Shown piece by piece: positions 1 through 13,777 of a stretch of 64,000 bases of DNA. The position numbers were made by a program, and so were the translations under genes. Numbering within the stretch: position 1 is the first letter of the stretch; every line of letters starts with the position of its first letter. The DNA is from Zygaena filipendulae (taxonomy: Eukaryota > Arthropoda > Insecta > Lepidoptera > Zygaenidae), in the NCBI GenBank assembly GCA_907165275.2, contig OU015659.1, positions 7,482,501 through 7,546,500 on the forward strand, in the 5' to 3' direction. Under the pieces are notes generated by a model. The model was not told where the DNA came from. It did no database searches and saw nothing but the letters and a program-made list of their open reading frames with translations.

Positions 1-2883
1 GTGTTCACATTAATATGTACTTACGTTCTAAGGAATGCATATACGTAGCTATATCTATACATTACACACTACAGTATTATAATAGTTTTACATATATAAA
101 TAAAGTCAATTACGAACTACATAGTTTAATGACGATATACTTAGGTAAATTCAAAAACATATTATTATTACTATTACTATTCCTATTAATTTTCTTATTT
201 GTAGAAGTATGTAGGTTCAGAACTAAACTCTTTATATTATCCTCATTCATCGTAGTGGAAATTATATCATTCCTCAAACCTCTTAAAGTTTCTTAATTAA
301 CCGAAGCCTTGTACTGTAATGGCTGCTACAACGCTACAAGTGCTACGGCGTAGACACAACGTAGCAGCTATGTGAAGCTGTTTTATCAAACAAAATAAAG
401 AAACTAAAAATAACTTAGTCTTAGCGGTATATATAGCGGTTTCGAATAATGCTGAAAATACAACGTTTGTATCTGGTATTACTAGTATCTGGGTGTTTCT
501 TTTTTTTATTGTAAATCGTGTTTTTTTGTAGGTTTTTCAAAAAATGCATTTCTGTAGAATAAATCAATTTTTTTTTGAGGTAGGTAGGTAAAGTTGTTTT
601 GTACTTAGTAGAGTTTTGAGGTACCTACCAATAAGCTAGCAAAGATTTACGTGACTAAGTTATATTTTTTTACTGGTACAGTATCCCGAGTGACATAGGT
701 TAAGTAGGACATCGGTACCTACATACTTTGCATACCGACAAAATGATTTTCGAAATTGATGCGGATGGAACAGTGGAACAGCTAGTGTCAAAAGATATCT
801 CTGCGTGTATGTTTATTACGTTATTATATTTTGATTTTAAAGTTGGTATATAGATAATATCTTTGGTATCGATACGAAATTCACAATTTTCCTCTCCACC
901 GTGTTTACATCATCAACGAGGAAGAGTTTGTACATAGCTTATTTATCGGCTCAGCACCCCGTGACGGGTCGTTGACTCGATTTAGTTTATAACTGGATCG
1001 CCGTCCCATATCGCATCTCTAATATACACAGAAAAAGATATAGGGTACTTTTTATACCGGAGTACTGACCCAAACTCCAGAACTAAGGCGGCTGAAACCA
1101 CTGGGAACAGTAATTACGATTATACTTTGTTTTGTGGAGACGTAAGATACGAGTATTATTCATTAGCAATGCCAATGACACACGTTTAATATGGGTTCGA
1201 CGAAACCGTGTTGTCAATTATTTGAGTTCAACTCTATTCATGTAAAAGTAGGTCGCCGACCTGAACATGAAAGAAATGTGATGACGACGGGGTATTTACC
1301 TATTGGTTGTGCATTACCTTGTATTAAACAGTTGGTGTAAGGCCTCTGTACGTACATGTATCTTAAATAACATTAGGCTACGAGCCCATACCTCAGCACG
1401 TGTACGTATACTGATCTCCATCGAGATGAAATGTCGTCATACGCCAATTGTTTTTAAATCAAACAATTGACGCACGAATTACCAACTACGTGTAGCTAGG
1501 TGCACTTGTATGTAAATAGTCAGTGAGGATTATATTATGAACGAATCTGTTAAATGGCTGTTTAATGAAATGAAAAATAATACCTATATCCACAGTAAAA
1601 TGATACAGAGATAGAATAACATAGCCGCGGTGAATCCTTAATTTACCGTTAGCCTGGCGAGATTTTATGTTTTCCGCCCTTTCACGGCGTTTGAATCCAA
1701 AGAGTTAATGTTTGTGGTTAATGTTTACAATTTGGAAAATTAAAACACATTCTAGTGTGACGACTGATTATGGTGGTATTCATGCAAATTAGTAAAAAAA
1801 AAAAATTATCCCCATAAATTATGGGTACAAAAAAAATATATGAAAAACGCCTTTATTGAATTATTGATACAAAGTTCCTATGTTAACAATGGTATTTAAT
1901 TTTGTTACATTAACCATTAAAAAAAATAAATAAATACACAGTGAACAAAGTCTGGTATTTGGAAAAATTCCGAAACTGTGATACTCTATATCTACTTCTA
2001 CGTCATATGGTCTACTATAGTAAAATACCTAGAAACACAAAAGAGCACTGTTACAGGAAAAATGTTAAAATAAAATAAAAATAGAATAGGTATAGGTATA
2101 TACAAAAATCTTCATGCTCAAAAAACAATAGAAAATTATATATTATTGCCGAGTTTCGTTTACATAAATTTTAGTTTCGGTAGGGTTGTAAGTGGTTTGT
2201 AAGGTCGTAAGTAGGTATACCAAACACCAAAATACACACAGAAATTGTTAGTAACATCTATATGCCTCTATAAGGAAATAAATATACTCGTATACCTGAT
2301 TCTTGTTTATATTTTCTTTAAAGTTAGTGAGATTACAAAAAAATCGTGTACTTTTATGCGATAGTTTTATTTGTGGGCACTTGAAATTCCTCCAACAGGG
2401 CTTAATGTTCCGGCAAGTGAGTTGTGTAATTTATTTGGGTATTATGTATATATATATATTCATGAATAATGTGACACGGCTCCTCGTGTAGAGGTGAGCT
2501 GGTGCGCCCCTCGCTCCGCTTGCAGCTCGTAAATATTCAGGGTCCACCGACCAAGAGGCGCTCCGCGATGCATCAAAGTCTCATCGACTTCAATACGCAA
2601 ATTCCGGCTAAACACTTTATGTAACCAAATGGATTACCCCCCGCCCTTAGAAATTCTCTAACAAACGAACCAATTTACATCCTAATTAAATTCAAACAAC
2701 TGAAATTTTGTATTTATCAGCAAAATGTTTGAAATTAAATTTATCGTAACGATAACATGAGTATACAGTAGTTATCGACTTTCGAGGGCGCTTTGAAACA
2801 AAAACAACGTTTCACTTTAATTTCTGGCTTATTTCTTGTTATGGACCTAAAATGTTAATCAGTTAGGTATCAAAACATTTAAA
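1..2883. other. Non-coding AT-rich region
   Basis: I see no exon, RNA gene or complete mobile element here. Open frames are short and have no recognisable motif. A decayed plus-strand Helitron-like 3' half lies at about 1,024-1,115, with the family words for 'tagggtactttttat' and 'ggctgaaacc'. A GC-richer patch lies at about 2,490-2,600. The rest is low-complexity AT-rich DNA. Confidence 0.6.
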
Positions 2884-3072
2884 TTCAAGGTAACTTTGTC
2901 GGTCTGTTACTTTTTCACGCCTTTTTCACGCCTTATTCGACCAATTTTTATGAAATTTTGCATACACGTTTCACTTGTCAGGGGTACAGAAAAGAACATA
3001 GAGTGCTTTTTATGCCGGAATTCCCGTGGAAACTCCAAAATAACGCGGGTGAAACCGCGGGAACAGCTAATA
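2884..3072 (+). mobile_element. Helitron-like non-autonomous copy (Lep1-type)
   Basis: Diverged copy of the most abundant repeat in the window. It carries the 5' part (a run like 'aactttgtcggtctgt'), the middle 'gaaattttgcatacacg' word, and the 3' GC-rich hairpin GCGGGTGAAACCGCGG followed by 'aacagcta'. A 3' hairpin close to a terminal CTAG and the absence of terminal inverted repeats are Helitron features. The terminal CTAGT is mutated here. Confidence 0.7.
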
Positions 3073-3191
3073 ACTAGTAATACCTATGTATACTAAATCT
3101 ACGTATTGGGTCTACTAACTCTACTAAATCTACGTTTTAAGGGATCGCCGCAAACTGATCACGAGTCGATACGGCACTACCAATATAATAT

Positions 3192-3356
3192 ACTGGTTGA
3201 CCTCCGCGATTTCACCCGCGGTAATTTTGGAGTTGCCGTGGGAATTTCGGAATAAAAAGTACCCTATGTTACTCGGGACTACCGTAGCTTCCTATTAGTG
3301 GAAGAATTTTCAAAATCGGTTCAGTGGATCCAGAGATTAGGTACCCCCTACAACGT
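3192..3356 (-). mobile_element. Helitron-like non-autonomous copy
   Basis: Reverse-orientation copy of a second subfamily. The hairpin 'GCGATTTCACCCGCGG' is at the low-coordinate side. It is followed by 'ggagttgccgtgggaatttc' and the subfamily-specific words 'actaccgtagcttcc' and 'ttcaaaatcggttca'. The terminal CTAG has decayed. Confidence 0.7.
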
Positions 3357-4020
3357 ATATAGTATAGACGACTATATACATATATAGGTGATAACTTTTG
3401 GTAGATTCAATCAAATCAGTTAAATGTAGCTGTAAATTGGGCAGTTCCACTTGAGTGATATTGAGTAATGGTCGCCACTCCGATATTGATGGAGCCGGTG
3501 AGCGCGCGCCGTATCGTTTTGCTAAAGGCTTAATTTGTCAAAACACATTGAGTACCTATAATAACCAGATGCATATTCGCATGTCGTCTGCTATATTAGT
3601 TAAAACTGTAAAACGTTTGTTATATGAAACTTATTGCTAGAAAAATATTATTTAAATATACTACGTGTTAATGAATTAACCAAAAACCTGATACACCCCA
3701 TCTAAGAAAATAATCAATAATATGTATTATGATATGTCGCAAAAATTAATAGTTTAAAAGTTATTCAACATTAGTTCGGAGGTGACTTATCTACGAAATT
3801 TCCAGCACTACGAGTATGCCCGCGCCTACGTGTCATTGACCGATTAGATTTACGCGCCAAATATTTTATTTTAAATGGGCTAATAGACATGGGCTAGTAA
3901 AAATGAAAAATATAACCTACTTTAAAACATGGTGCGATCGATTCGGAAGTCGATTCTGAGCAAACTACTTTCTAGTTTTCAATAATTCATTAACATGTTG
4001 TACCTATAAATTTTAACTTA

Positions 4021-4249
4021 TCCATACTAATAATATAAATACGAAAGTAACTCTTTCTGTCTGCGAACCCTCAATACTTGCTATTGTATAGTTATTGTAT
4101 ACTTACGTATGTTGTACATTTTTGTGTTGTGTCAAATAAACTACTCAACCGATTATTATTATCATTAAATTTTGCATACACGTTGTCAGGGGTAAAGAAA
4201 AAAAAGGGTCCCGGAAAAACCGCGGGTGAAACCGCGGGGAATAGCTAGT
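4021..4249 (+). mobile_element. Helitron-like non-autonomous copy, both ends present
   Basis: Starts with TC ('tccatactaataatataaa') directly after an A and ends with the hairpin CCGCGGGTGAAACCGCGG, then 'ggaatagctagt'. TC at the 5' end, a 3' subterminal hairpin and CTAGT, with no TIR or target duplication, match Helitron end rules. There is no coding capacity, so it is non-autonomous. Confidence 0.75.
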
Positions 4250-4831
4250 TTTAAATATTTAAAATACGGTTTCGAATATTGAGTACCGACTTAAACATAG
4301 TTATGAGTTTAGACTAAAAAAGTCTCGGAAACGTTTTAATAAAATATTTAATAAAAATTTATTGCGTGATTTTTTCATAAAGTGTATTAAATATTAAAAA
4401 AATGCTACATTATCGTTTCATGTTTCTTATGAAGTTAATAAGTAGGTATCTGTTTTCATTTGTACCTACCGTTCTTATTAATATTTATAACTTAATAATA
4501 CTTGGATACTTAGTCCGTAATGATAACCACTGTGGCTAAACAAGATCATTTGTTCAACACTCAAAATGTTATATGACCTTGCCGTAGTGATAAAAGTAAC
4601 AGGTAGGTAGGTCACGCGTACAGTGTACACGTCCCGACTGTCGTTACCTCGTCTCTTACCTTTTATTACGTCTCATTACCCGGGATTAAGTTGTCATGCA
4701 TCGCGCTGGTACTTCGAGGCGGTGAAGGTTTCCACGTTATTAGAAAGAATAAACTATATACTCGTACCTACGTGCGTCGCTATAGGACACCTATCCAATA
4801 TTCGGGACACATAGGTAAATTATTGATATAA

Positions 4832-4955
4832 ACTAGCTGTTTCACCCCCGATAATTACGGGAATTCCGGGATAAAAGTATTCTATGTACTATCTCTGTGT
4901 TAACTGTATCCAATTCCGTTCAGCTGTTCTGGAAATCCTCGGAATTACACAAAAT
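4832..4955 (-). mobile_element. Helitron-like partial copy
   Basis: Begins with 'actagctgtttcaccc' (the reverse of the CTAGT end), then 'gggaattccgggataaaagta' family words and 'ccaattccgttcagctgttctgg'. The distal end is lost. Confidence 0.65.
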
Positions 4956-5384
4956 GCCAACGGACTATACAATAGCGGTTCTTATCTAGTGATGTATGCT
5001 CACATTTTTTGAAGAGGTATGCGTGCGCATTATAAATTATGAATAGAAACGGTCGTTGAAGAATTCGAAAATTTAGAAAAGCTTTTCGCATTGGCCTCTT
5101 CCGCTAACGATATCGTATCGGATGATGTGCAGGAAATGGTCTTATGCTCTAACGCTGACGGCTACGAGTAGAGCGAGGTGATTTTATTAATGCACACAGC
5201 CCCTCACGAATCTAAGCTTGTATATCCATAAAGTAAGCCGCTCGTATAACCGTCGACTTCGAGGAATTCATTTGCGTTTTGCAAACTAAGCGTAGTACCT
5301 ATTGCTGAAAACTGGTACACAAACAATACTTAAGGGACTCCATCCAACCTGGTGATACTTCCGAAAAATCAAAAAGTAAACACA

Positions 5385-5495
5385 ACGTGCATGTCAAATT
5401 TGATCCAGATCCGTTCAGCCGTTTTTGCGTGATCGAGTAACAAACATCAAAACTTCCAAACATCCACACTTTCACATTGATAATATTAGTAGGAT
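5385..5495 (-). mobile_element. Helitron-like 5'-part remnant
   Basis: Contains 'acgtgcatgtcaaatttgat', 'ccgttcagccgtttttgcgt' and the terminal 'ataatattagtaggat', which is the reverse complement of the TC...ATATTAT start. The hairpin half is missing. Confidence 0.65.
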
Positions 5496-5985
5496 TAGTA
5501 ATCAGCTGGCAGTTTCTCCATCAACTACTTTTTAAATGGAATACAGTATTCCTAGGTATATGATACGTAGATGACAATTATGATTTTTTAAGCGTATTGT
5601 AGGTATAGCGTTAGTCTAATCGGATCGAGCTTCTTAAGAAGAACACAAACCGAGTCATGATAATATGACGAGAATAAAATACCTACTCCAACAAAAAACT
5701 CACAATATAATTGTTAACATTTTGTCTTCTTTTCACCGTTGACCGGATATTTACGGGACAATAGTGAATAGACTTCGAGATCGAGCGGTGGCCTATTTGG
5801 TAATCTTTATCCTTACTTACATTATATCATAAAATGCCAAAGTGTGTTTGTGTTTTTCTTCGTTCATCGCCAGGTAATGTAACGTATATATTGACGCTTT
5901 TAAAATGATAAGTGCGAAATTCTTACCACTAACTGATCCTTCACGGATTCGCTGAAAAATCACAAATTTCTTTTATATTTATGTA

Positions 5986-6185
5986 TATGTCGTGGCCACA
6001 TTTGTTTTTTTTCTAAAGTAAAAAAAAAACATCTAACAGTTTATGATATCTATGAGTTATGGCCAGACTATATTATCATGATGTGTTCACTGTTCAGCTG
6101 TTATTTTCTATATCTTGAATCGGTTGCATGTCATGAAATCGTTGGCCACATGAATTGATCAATTCTTAGATGTGGCCACGACATA
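5986..6185. mobile_element. MITE with perfect 16-bp TIRs
   Basis: A 200-bp element bounded by perfect 16-bp terminal inverted repeats, TATGTCGTGGCCACAT at the left and its reverse complement at the right. It is flanked on both sides by TTATGTA (5,979-5,985 and 6,186-6,192). The interior is AT-rich and non-coding. The direct repeat can be read as up to 12 bp because the element begins with bases matching the target, so the true duplication length is uncertain. I cannot assign the superfamily. Confidence 0.8.
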
Positions 6186-6192
6186 TTATGTA

Positions 6193-9100
6193 TATGTAAA
6201 AAATTATCTCTATCGTTACTATATTTTTTTGCAGAGTGGATGATCGAGTGTAATTTTTGTAACATTTGATGATCGCTTTGACGTATTTACAGCTATAGGT
6301 ATAAGTAAAAAAAATGTTGTGAAAGCACTCAACGACGAGACGTCGCTACGCCAAAATGCTCGAGCCCGAAACACGGAGCGGCACGGTGATTTCATAATCA
6401 AGTACTGACTGTAATATAATTTCCCGGTCTACGCTAATGAACGTATATTTTGTTTCATCTGCCTCCGGTAGCGACGCGGCGGCGAGCAGAACACCCGGCG
6501 TAAAATAAACATCTCACTCGCCGCCTACAACCCACGCGGGGAGGACTCCGGAATCGCTGGTTTCACTTCAAAATTATGTCAATTAATGTAATATTTTTCC
6601 TCTGGGTTTTCAATGTTACTCCCGCACGTAAATATTCTAATTGAAAACGGTAAGAGGACCGTCTCTAATTTTTCTTTGACAATTCCTGTTCAGTCTTACA
6701 CTCCAATGAAGTTATTGATCGCTACCTCATTTGAATGACCTCGTATAATTGTAAAAAAAAATAATGAAATGTCTATTAATTAGTGACAATTCTAGTCCAA
6801 GATTAAAGCACGTCCTGAAGTAAAGACTGTCTATAGATAAGAGTCTAATGTTATGTTATGTCTATCATGACGTCATTTAAGATTATCTTGGTATTGGAGT
6901 AGGTATGCAGCATATATAAGACAGTATCGGACCAAAAGAAAATTGAAGGGGAATAATTGTAAACTGCTTATAAGGTGTCTTGTATTACGTAAAAATACAT
7001 TCGAAAATTTTTAAAGCTTGTTTTATTATTATAGAGTTTCATATGTATGTAGAGATTCAATATATCCCAAGGTTAACTACTGTAAAAATAGCGTCAGCAA
7101 AAATAACCTTGTTAACGTCACCGATACACACATATCCCATTAATTTGTCATTGTTATACTTTTCATGATTACAAACTTTCTGTTGTAAATATGAAGTAGA
7201 TTGAAGAAATCGTATTATGTAGTAAGACGAGTGTGTTGCTATATTGTCAAGGAGTCTCCGAGATAAATCGCCGGTGTACGTGTTGTGGAGGGCTGTTCGA
7301 TGTATCACAGGCACGTATCCAATAGAAGCGGCGCAGACATGTTGCGTGAGGGCGTTCCACCTCCTCTACGGCCTCATAAATTCTCACCTTATAAATTAGA
7401 TAAGAGCTATATATAAATATATGCTTAAGAGAAAACTAGTCCGTTTCACGAAACAATAAAGGGTAATCGAGATGTAAAATTGATTTAGTAGTCCAAAAGA
7501 GATATAGAGAGCAGGTTTTGTTATGTTGATAGAAAATTTATCTATTATTGTTCTTTACTTTTTTTTAAAATTGCCTAAATAATGTAACTATAAGAAGTAA
7601 CTCTTATTTATACTTAAAATGTTTTGAGTTTAGATATAGTAATTTTTTTTTAAGATAGATATTATAGCTATAATTGTTAACAAAAAATTAAATAGGCATG
7701 ATTAAGGAAATTCAAAATGAATTATACTAATATCATAGATAGATAATAATATAATCTAATATTTAAAAAAGATACTGAGTTTGAATATCGATGATGATTA
7801 AAAAGTTCGATTTTATTATTAAAGCTTGTCTAATGAATCGTTCCGCTTCAAAAGGCCAACAATTTTGAAGCTGTAAACATTAATTTTATGCGGAGAGGTG
7901 GACTTGATTTGAATTTTACATTAATGTTCGGTAAAATTAATATTAATTTACTAATATTATCTACAAATATGTCGACTTGCGGGATCTCTCCTGCGACTCG
8001 GTTGAGCAGTTCAAATTTTTTTTTTAAATTATTTTATTTAAATTTTACTGCCCCTCCGACCTTTACAGTGCGATACCCTGGTTCACAATCATTTTTTTTT
8101 TATTTGTCAATGAAATTGTAACTTTGTGACTTGAGGATTGACGTGTAAGTTATTATATTACTTTTTATGACCCAACACTTAGTTAAGATTGCACGAGAAA
8201 TGGTTATTAGGTAAAAATTTGGTCCCAAAGTTGCCGCCCCTAAAATCTGCCGCTCTAGCCTCCAACCTACTCAGCTTGCTGGCAAATCCGCCATTTACCA
8301 ACGTGCAACACAGAACCTGCTGGTACATTATAAGACAGTAGACGCGATAAATATTTATCGCGCAGTTATCTTGGGTTAACGTTATTATGTTGCTATTTAT
8401 TTACGTATAAAGATAATATTGTGTTTTTTGTAAGGTCTTTATAAATCTTCAATGAGTGATTCTATATTGTGATCACGTTCCACTAATATTTGATCGTCCA
8501 GCGCCGGCGGCGGCGATGGTGCTACACTGGGGTGGAGGCTGCACGTAATCGCGTTTACAGCGAACATTAAACAATGGCTTAAGAATTTATACCAAGTACT
8601 ATAAGACAAATCACAAACAGCTGTACTGTTGTTAGTATACCTAATAACCGGATTCGTGAGAAGCAATTGCAGTATTCTATAATTGAATTATACCGTCAGT
8701 ATGGTACCCTGGTGGTAGACTTCTCGTCTCTTCTTCAGAGGACGGGGGTCGATACCAGGCTCATATCTACCTATATATGTATATTTGCTGATCTGTACTT
8801 TAGACTTTATAGCCAAAACATAGTGAGGAAACCTCCATACCTCCAATATTGGGAACATTAAGAAAGTTGATTATGTTTATTTGCTTAATTGTATTGTCAA
8901 ATTCTTACTTTATACTTATCAACAGATTTTAAATAGTATAAAAATTACAAGCTCGACAAATTACAAAATACAGTTATAGCGTCTGCAGTTAACGCTCCGT
9001 TTGGTGAAACATGGCCGCGGTCGACAAACAGGCTTATGTGGGCTAAGCCTTTGCTTAATTACAGGATTATTACTAACTTCGCTTACTTATCGTATTTACC

Positions 9101-12100
9101 GCGGCTCGGACGTATGTTACGTACCTCGTAATACCATACAGCGATACGAACCCACAACTTACCTACACGAGTAGATAATGTTATCACTTAATGATAATCC
9201 TCCTACGCTCTAGTTTTTATTTTAATTTAACTTATGAACTATTAGTATTACTTCCACGGCTAGAACGCTTTTTATAAATATCATTAAATTGTGCTATAAA
9301 AAGCCTACTTAATATTGTGGTGTAATATAAATCAAGAAAATTTTGTTTAAAAATTGTCAAAAAAAGTAGACATTATTTAATCATTTCAAATCTAATTTAT
9401 TTTGGAAAGTAATTACTTTCTTTTGTGGAATAGTGCAATAGTTAAGGGAAATATACAAGTTTCTTTAGGGAGGTTTCAGCTCAGCATATTACTAGTAAAT
9501 TAGTTAGAGGAAAACCAAGTCCACTACGAACCTACTCAAATATTAAGATAGCTTCTTAACAATCCACAAGAGATACTCAAGCCGTAGCATATATTAATTT
9601 AAACTGACTTAAATGAGGTGTCTACGTGCCGTTTTTATTACGAACTATAGCTGTGTTTGCGACTTCGTTCGCGTACTTTGAGATTTTCAGTGGGAACATA
9701 CTTTTGTAAAACGTAAAAAGGTGTAAAAAGTATAAACCTATGGCGATTCCAAGGCTACTAATTAAAACGTTTTGTTTCGAGTTTATTCCATTTATACTTT
9801 TTTTTAATAAGGAAAGCATTTCGAACGAATGACTGATGGTTTAGGTTCGAAAATAAAGTAGATTGAGTTTATAATTAAGGACAGTTTTATTTTCAATTAC
9901 ACCGCACATGAGCACAACACGTTACAAGTCACAAGGTAGAACCTCAGGGTAGAACCGATTGTACGCCCTCTACAATGATAACAGACAACGTCAGACCTCT
10001 TTCGACGTTTCGTGGACAGTTGCCTGAGGTTGCCACTTCTTCTGAGGGTTGCCATGATTATGTTCCGTTTTACACCAACAATGACAGCCAGACATTAAGA
10101 CTGAGATGTAGAATTTACTAAAACTATTATAAAACATAAAAACCAATTTTTTAAACGCAGCTGAGCAGAGCTGAAATTCATTGCCAATTATAAATATTAT
10201 GTTATATTATTATAAATAGTATTAAAGTTTGGTATACGTAGGCCGACGGAAACCTTATGATACAATACATTATTATCTAAAACTATTGGTGATTTGTACA
10301 TTACAGGTTAAAACTGCGTGACATAATACCTACGTGTCATTTACATAGGTTAGATGCAGCGTTGCAGGCAGCCGCATGGATGCTGCATTGTTTTTTTTTT
10401 GTATTCACATTTGAGTAAATCAGGTGGTAGCGAGTTATAGAGGCGTACAGTGGCGCGTACACAAGGTTGCGGAGCTAATAGCACATTAGGGCTGCCATCT
10501 CGCCAGCTAAGCTTTAAATATTAACGCCCGAGGCCCGTACCGCACACCGCCAGCTCACCTTGAAAATGCCTTTTTATTTGCGGATAACGAGATCGCACAC
10601 AGCTCTTTCTTTATAATGAGGTTTCTTATTTCTCAGTAATGAGTTTCATATAGATATTTATTTATCCGTTTACTGTTCAAAAATATAAATCGCTAGAGAC
10701 TCTTCTTCGGTGGATCTGTTCCCCGCGGTTTCTACCGGGTGAATTTCGGAATTCGAACAGAAAATATATATTTTTCGGTGTTGAAAGACCCTTTCGTTCT
10801 TTGCCAGGATCTAAAGTTGGAAACTATATATCACATTAATGTGATAGTGTACATACAAATCCGTTAATCTGTTATACCTATAGAGCTTAGTGAAAACAAA
10901 CACACAAACGCACACGCACACTCGTATTATACAAAAATATTGACGAAGTTTTATAATGCGTGAAAGTAAAATGAGTTTGATTGTATAAAAACATTCAAAA
11001 GAAGACAGACGGTCAATAGCGTGATGCGATTTGCTTGCTGATTGCTGATTATTATCGCGTATCGGAAATTGCCAAAACGCGACCCCTATTTGATATCAAA
11101 TGGAACAAATTGGACAATTCATTCTGATTTATTTGTAAGATGTGTCTTGTTTTATAAAGAAACATTTTTCTCTTCGTCTAAATACCTACTTTCTATAAAA
11201 ATAATCATAAAACTGTAATGATTTATAAGAAGAGATTTTAGTGTAAGGTATATATAAGTATCCTATCTATCCTATCCTATATCTTATAAATTAAAATATG
11301 GAGTATAAGTTGCAAGAAATCGCTACAAAACTAATCTGTTCGTGTTGCACTGTTAAGCTGATTTGTAGTGCACTTTTACTGAAAAAAAAAATATAAATAT
11401 ATATGTAAGTATATAAATAAAAAAAACAAAACATTTACCTTTAGCTTATCTTAGAAACAGAAAGTGTTTCAAACATCTAGGTTATATATAAACAAAATAA
11501 AACTTTACTTCGCACTAATGACAAAGTCACTCTGGAAGCAAAAACACATTAGGTAAATTTTGTGGAAAAACAAAGTTCATCGTACAGCTACTTGTTATTT
11601 TAATTTTTCTTGGAACTTTCGTAATTATAAAATTATTTTTCATTGAAAGTGCTGATGCTTGCGGCTTGCGTGGATGTTAGGTAGTCGTATAACCTATGCG
11701 ACGGCGTATTTCCTCTTGGGTCAGATTGAGTCATAACCCCGAATCTGTTGAAGGTCACTTACCCATCAGCTTCTATCATGCGTCGTACAGTAATAATGTT
11801 TTGAGTTTTCGCCGTAAAAGGTACTTACTACAGCAACTCAATAGTAAATAAATCAACAAGTACCTAAACTGAAATAAAAAAGAAAATCAAATACATATTA
11901 TACAATATTACATACTATTACGTATAGGTATCTCGTGTAGTGGTCTACCTAAGTACATTCCGAAATGATCTATTGTACGCAAGGTGTTAAAGGGAAAATA
12001 ATACATTTGGCCTGCCTCCGTGCGCCGTGCCGTGTCCTGCCGTGCCGTGCCACGCCGCGCTATGTGGCACACGAGTCACGAGTCACCGGCGCGGCGCTCA

Positions 12101-13308
12101 CCGTCGCTCCGCACACTCTCCCTCGTGAGGTAACTAATTTATGAACTTGCGATACTATACTAGCATGTATGTATAGCGACCCTACTCGGCTCACTGAAAT
12201 TTTAACCGCCGCCGGAGCTTGTTCTGAAATTTAGACTCTACAAAGCTGAAGCTGAGCCTGGTGGTACATTTACATGTAGTACACAGTAATAATTATGACA
12301 TTTCATAAGTACGAGTCATGAATGGACACATATGACACGGAACTATAAATAAACATTCTAAATTTTAATTACCTACTTTGATTACGTGTTTAATAATAAG
12401 GAAACAAAGGAAAATTAATCAGAGCTGCAGTTCAGTTGCGTACTGTGTGGAAATTCAACACTAAAGTAGGTATAATAGGTACCGCATTAAGGAGTGTAAA
12501 AAATTATCTATTTTTTGGCAATCCCCGATAAGGCAGATTAATGTGTGACTTTTGGTATCTTCAGAATAGCAGACGTATCGGAATAAAAGATCAAAATCGG
12601 AAAAAAATCAATCAAGAGCTAGTGAAGAATTGTAGTGGAGAATCTCGAGTGCAGCGAAAAGTTCTACGGTAGATATCCTGAGTGTATTAGTGAAGAATAT
12701 ACACCGCCACAGGCAAAAAATAATTGGCAACCAAACATACTCTACTTTTCAATTTGCACAACGAGAAAAGAAATATTCTAAAAGTCACCTTCTACGAAAG
12801 TCTATCTATAGTAGTCTCTACTTAACTCGCACATAATGAAGAACCTACTTGGACTGAAAATATAATTTTTTTTAAAAAGCTAACACATAGACTATAGAGT
12901 TTTGTATATATTTGCGGCGATATAGATATAAATGTACCTAATGTAACTACTATGAGTATCAGCAAAACTTTTGTCATAACTGTGATAGTCTATGTTTGCA
13001 AGCAAATAAGCATAAGGCTCGAGTTTCAAGCAAACACTATTAACTGTTTAGTAGGTAGTTTAAGAAACGATCTCAATTTACCCTCAATATAATCTAGTTT
13101 GCACTTAATCAAAATTCCGGGTAAGCCTTATATAGGGGCGAGTTATAACGTCGTGGCTCAAATATATGGGGAATATATGTATTTTAAAGGTTATTATAGA
13201 AACGTTTGAACCAATGTTGGTATATATTTCTACTTAGCCGTCTACTATAATATTATGGTAACTATTATAATTATTTAATACAGTAAATTGCTTTATATAT
13301 AATTGTAT
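6193..13308. other. Long non-coding region without assigned elements
   Basis: About 7 kb with no supported gene. Visible features are a 20-bp perfect palindrome at 8,343-8,362 and a fragment of a dispersed repeat ('actatagctgtgtttgcga', about 9,645-9,735). There is also a decayed minus-strand Helitron hairpin at about 10,718-10,870 ('ccccgcggtttctaccggg') and a GC/CpG-rich patch at 12,005-12,125. Everything else is AT-rich DNA in which I see nothing. Confidence 0.55.
12005..12125. other. GC/CpG-rich patch
   Basis: An abrupt 120-bp GC-rich segment in AT-rich surroundings. It is built from short degenerate repeats of 'cgtgccgtg' and 'gagtcacgagtcac', and ends 'ctcgtgaggtaac', which resembles an exon/5' splice site. 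No frame gives recognisable protein. It could be a promoter-like CpG cluster, a first exon or repeat DNA. Confidence 0.3.
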
Positions 13309-13385
13309 TTATTTATTTATTTATTTATTTATTGGGCTCACAATACAGGTAACAATCGGAATATTGACTAAAATTATAATACAAA
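13309..13385 (-). mobile_element. LINE 3'-end fragment
   Basis: A (TTTA)n run followed by 'ttgggctcacaatacagg'. Read on the minus strand this is a non-LTR retrotransposon 3' end with an (AAAT)n tail. This type of 3' end is common in Lepidoptera. It is 5' truncated and has no coding sequence. Confidence 0.55.
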
Positions 13386-13449
13386 GTTGTAGAGCTAGAC
13401 CGTTACCACAGACATGTTGGCACAACATAGTAAACGCAACGCATTGTAA

Positions 13450-13777
13450 TAGGCTAGTTTCCTAAATTTTTCTTTATAGTCCGTTTTGTAGATTATTAAA
13501 AAATATTGGACACGTATTTTTTTATTTTTTTTGTAACCAAAAAATAACGGAGATATATCAAGTCGAAATTTCACATGACGTCACGCCTCGCTACAGTTTG
13601 TTCGCACGTTATAGCGAGCTGTGACGACACAAGTCCCCCACCCTAAACTTTAATGCGCTTTATCTATGCATATTTCCATTATTTTAAAAAAGCAAAAAAT
13701 ACGTGTCTTTTATTTTTTTATTATCTAACTGACGGACTAAATAGAATTTTGATTTTTTTACCCAGGAAACTAGCCTA
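13450..13777. mobile_element. Foldback/TIR MITE, family M2 (full copy)
   Basis: Terminal inverted repeats TAGGCTAGTTTCC / GGAAACTAGCCTA. Subterminal parts are also partly complementary: the left arm has 'attggacacgtattttt' and the right arm has 'aaaaatacgtgtc'. Related copies lie at 48,224-48,522 and 49,125-49,394, and a half copy at 15,875-16,023. There is no coding capacity. The target duplication is not clear. Confidence 0.75.
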
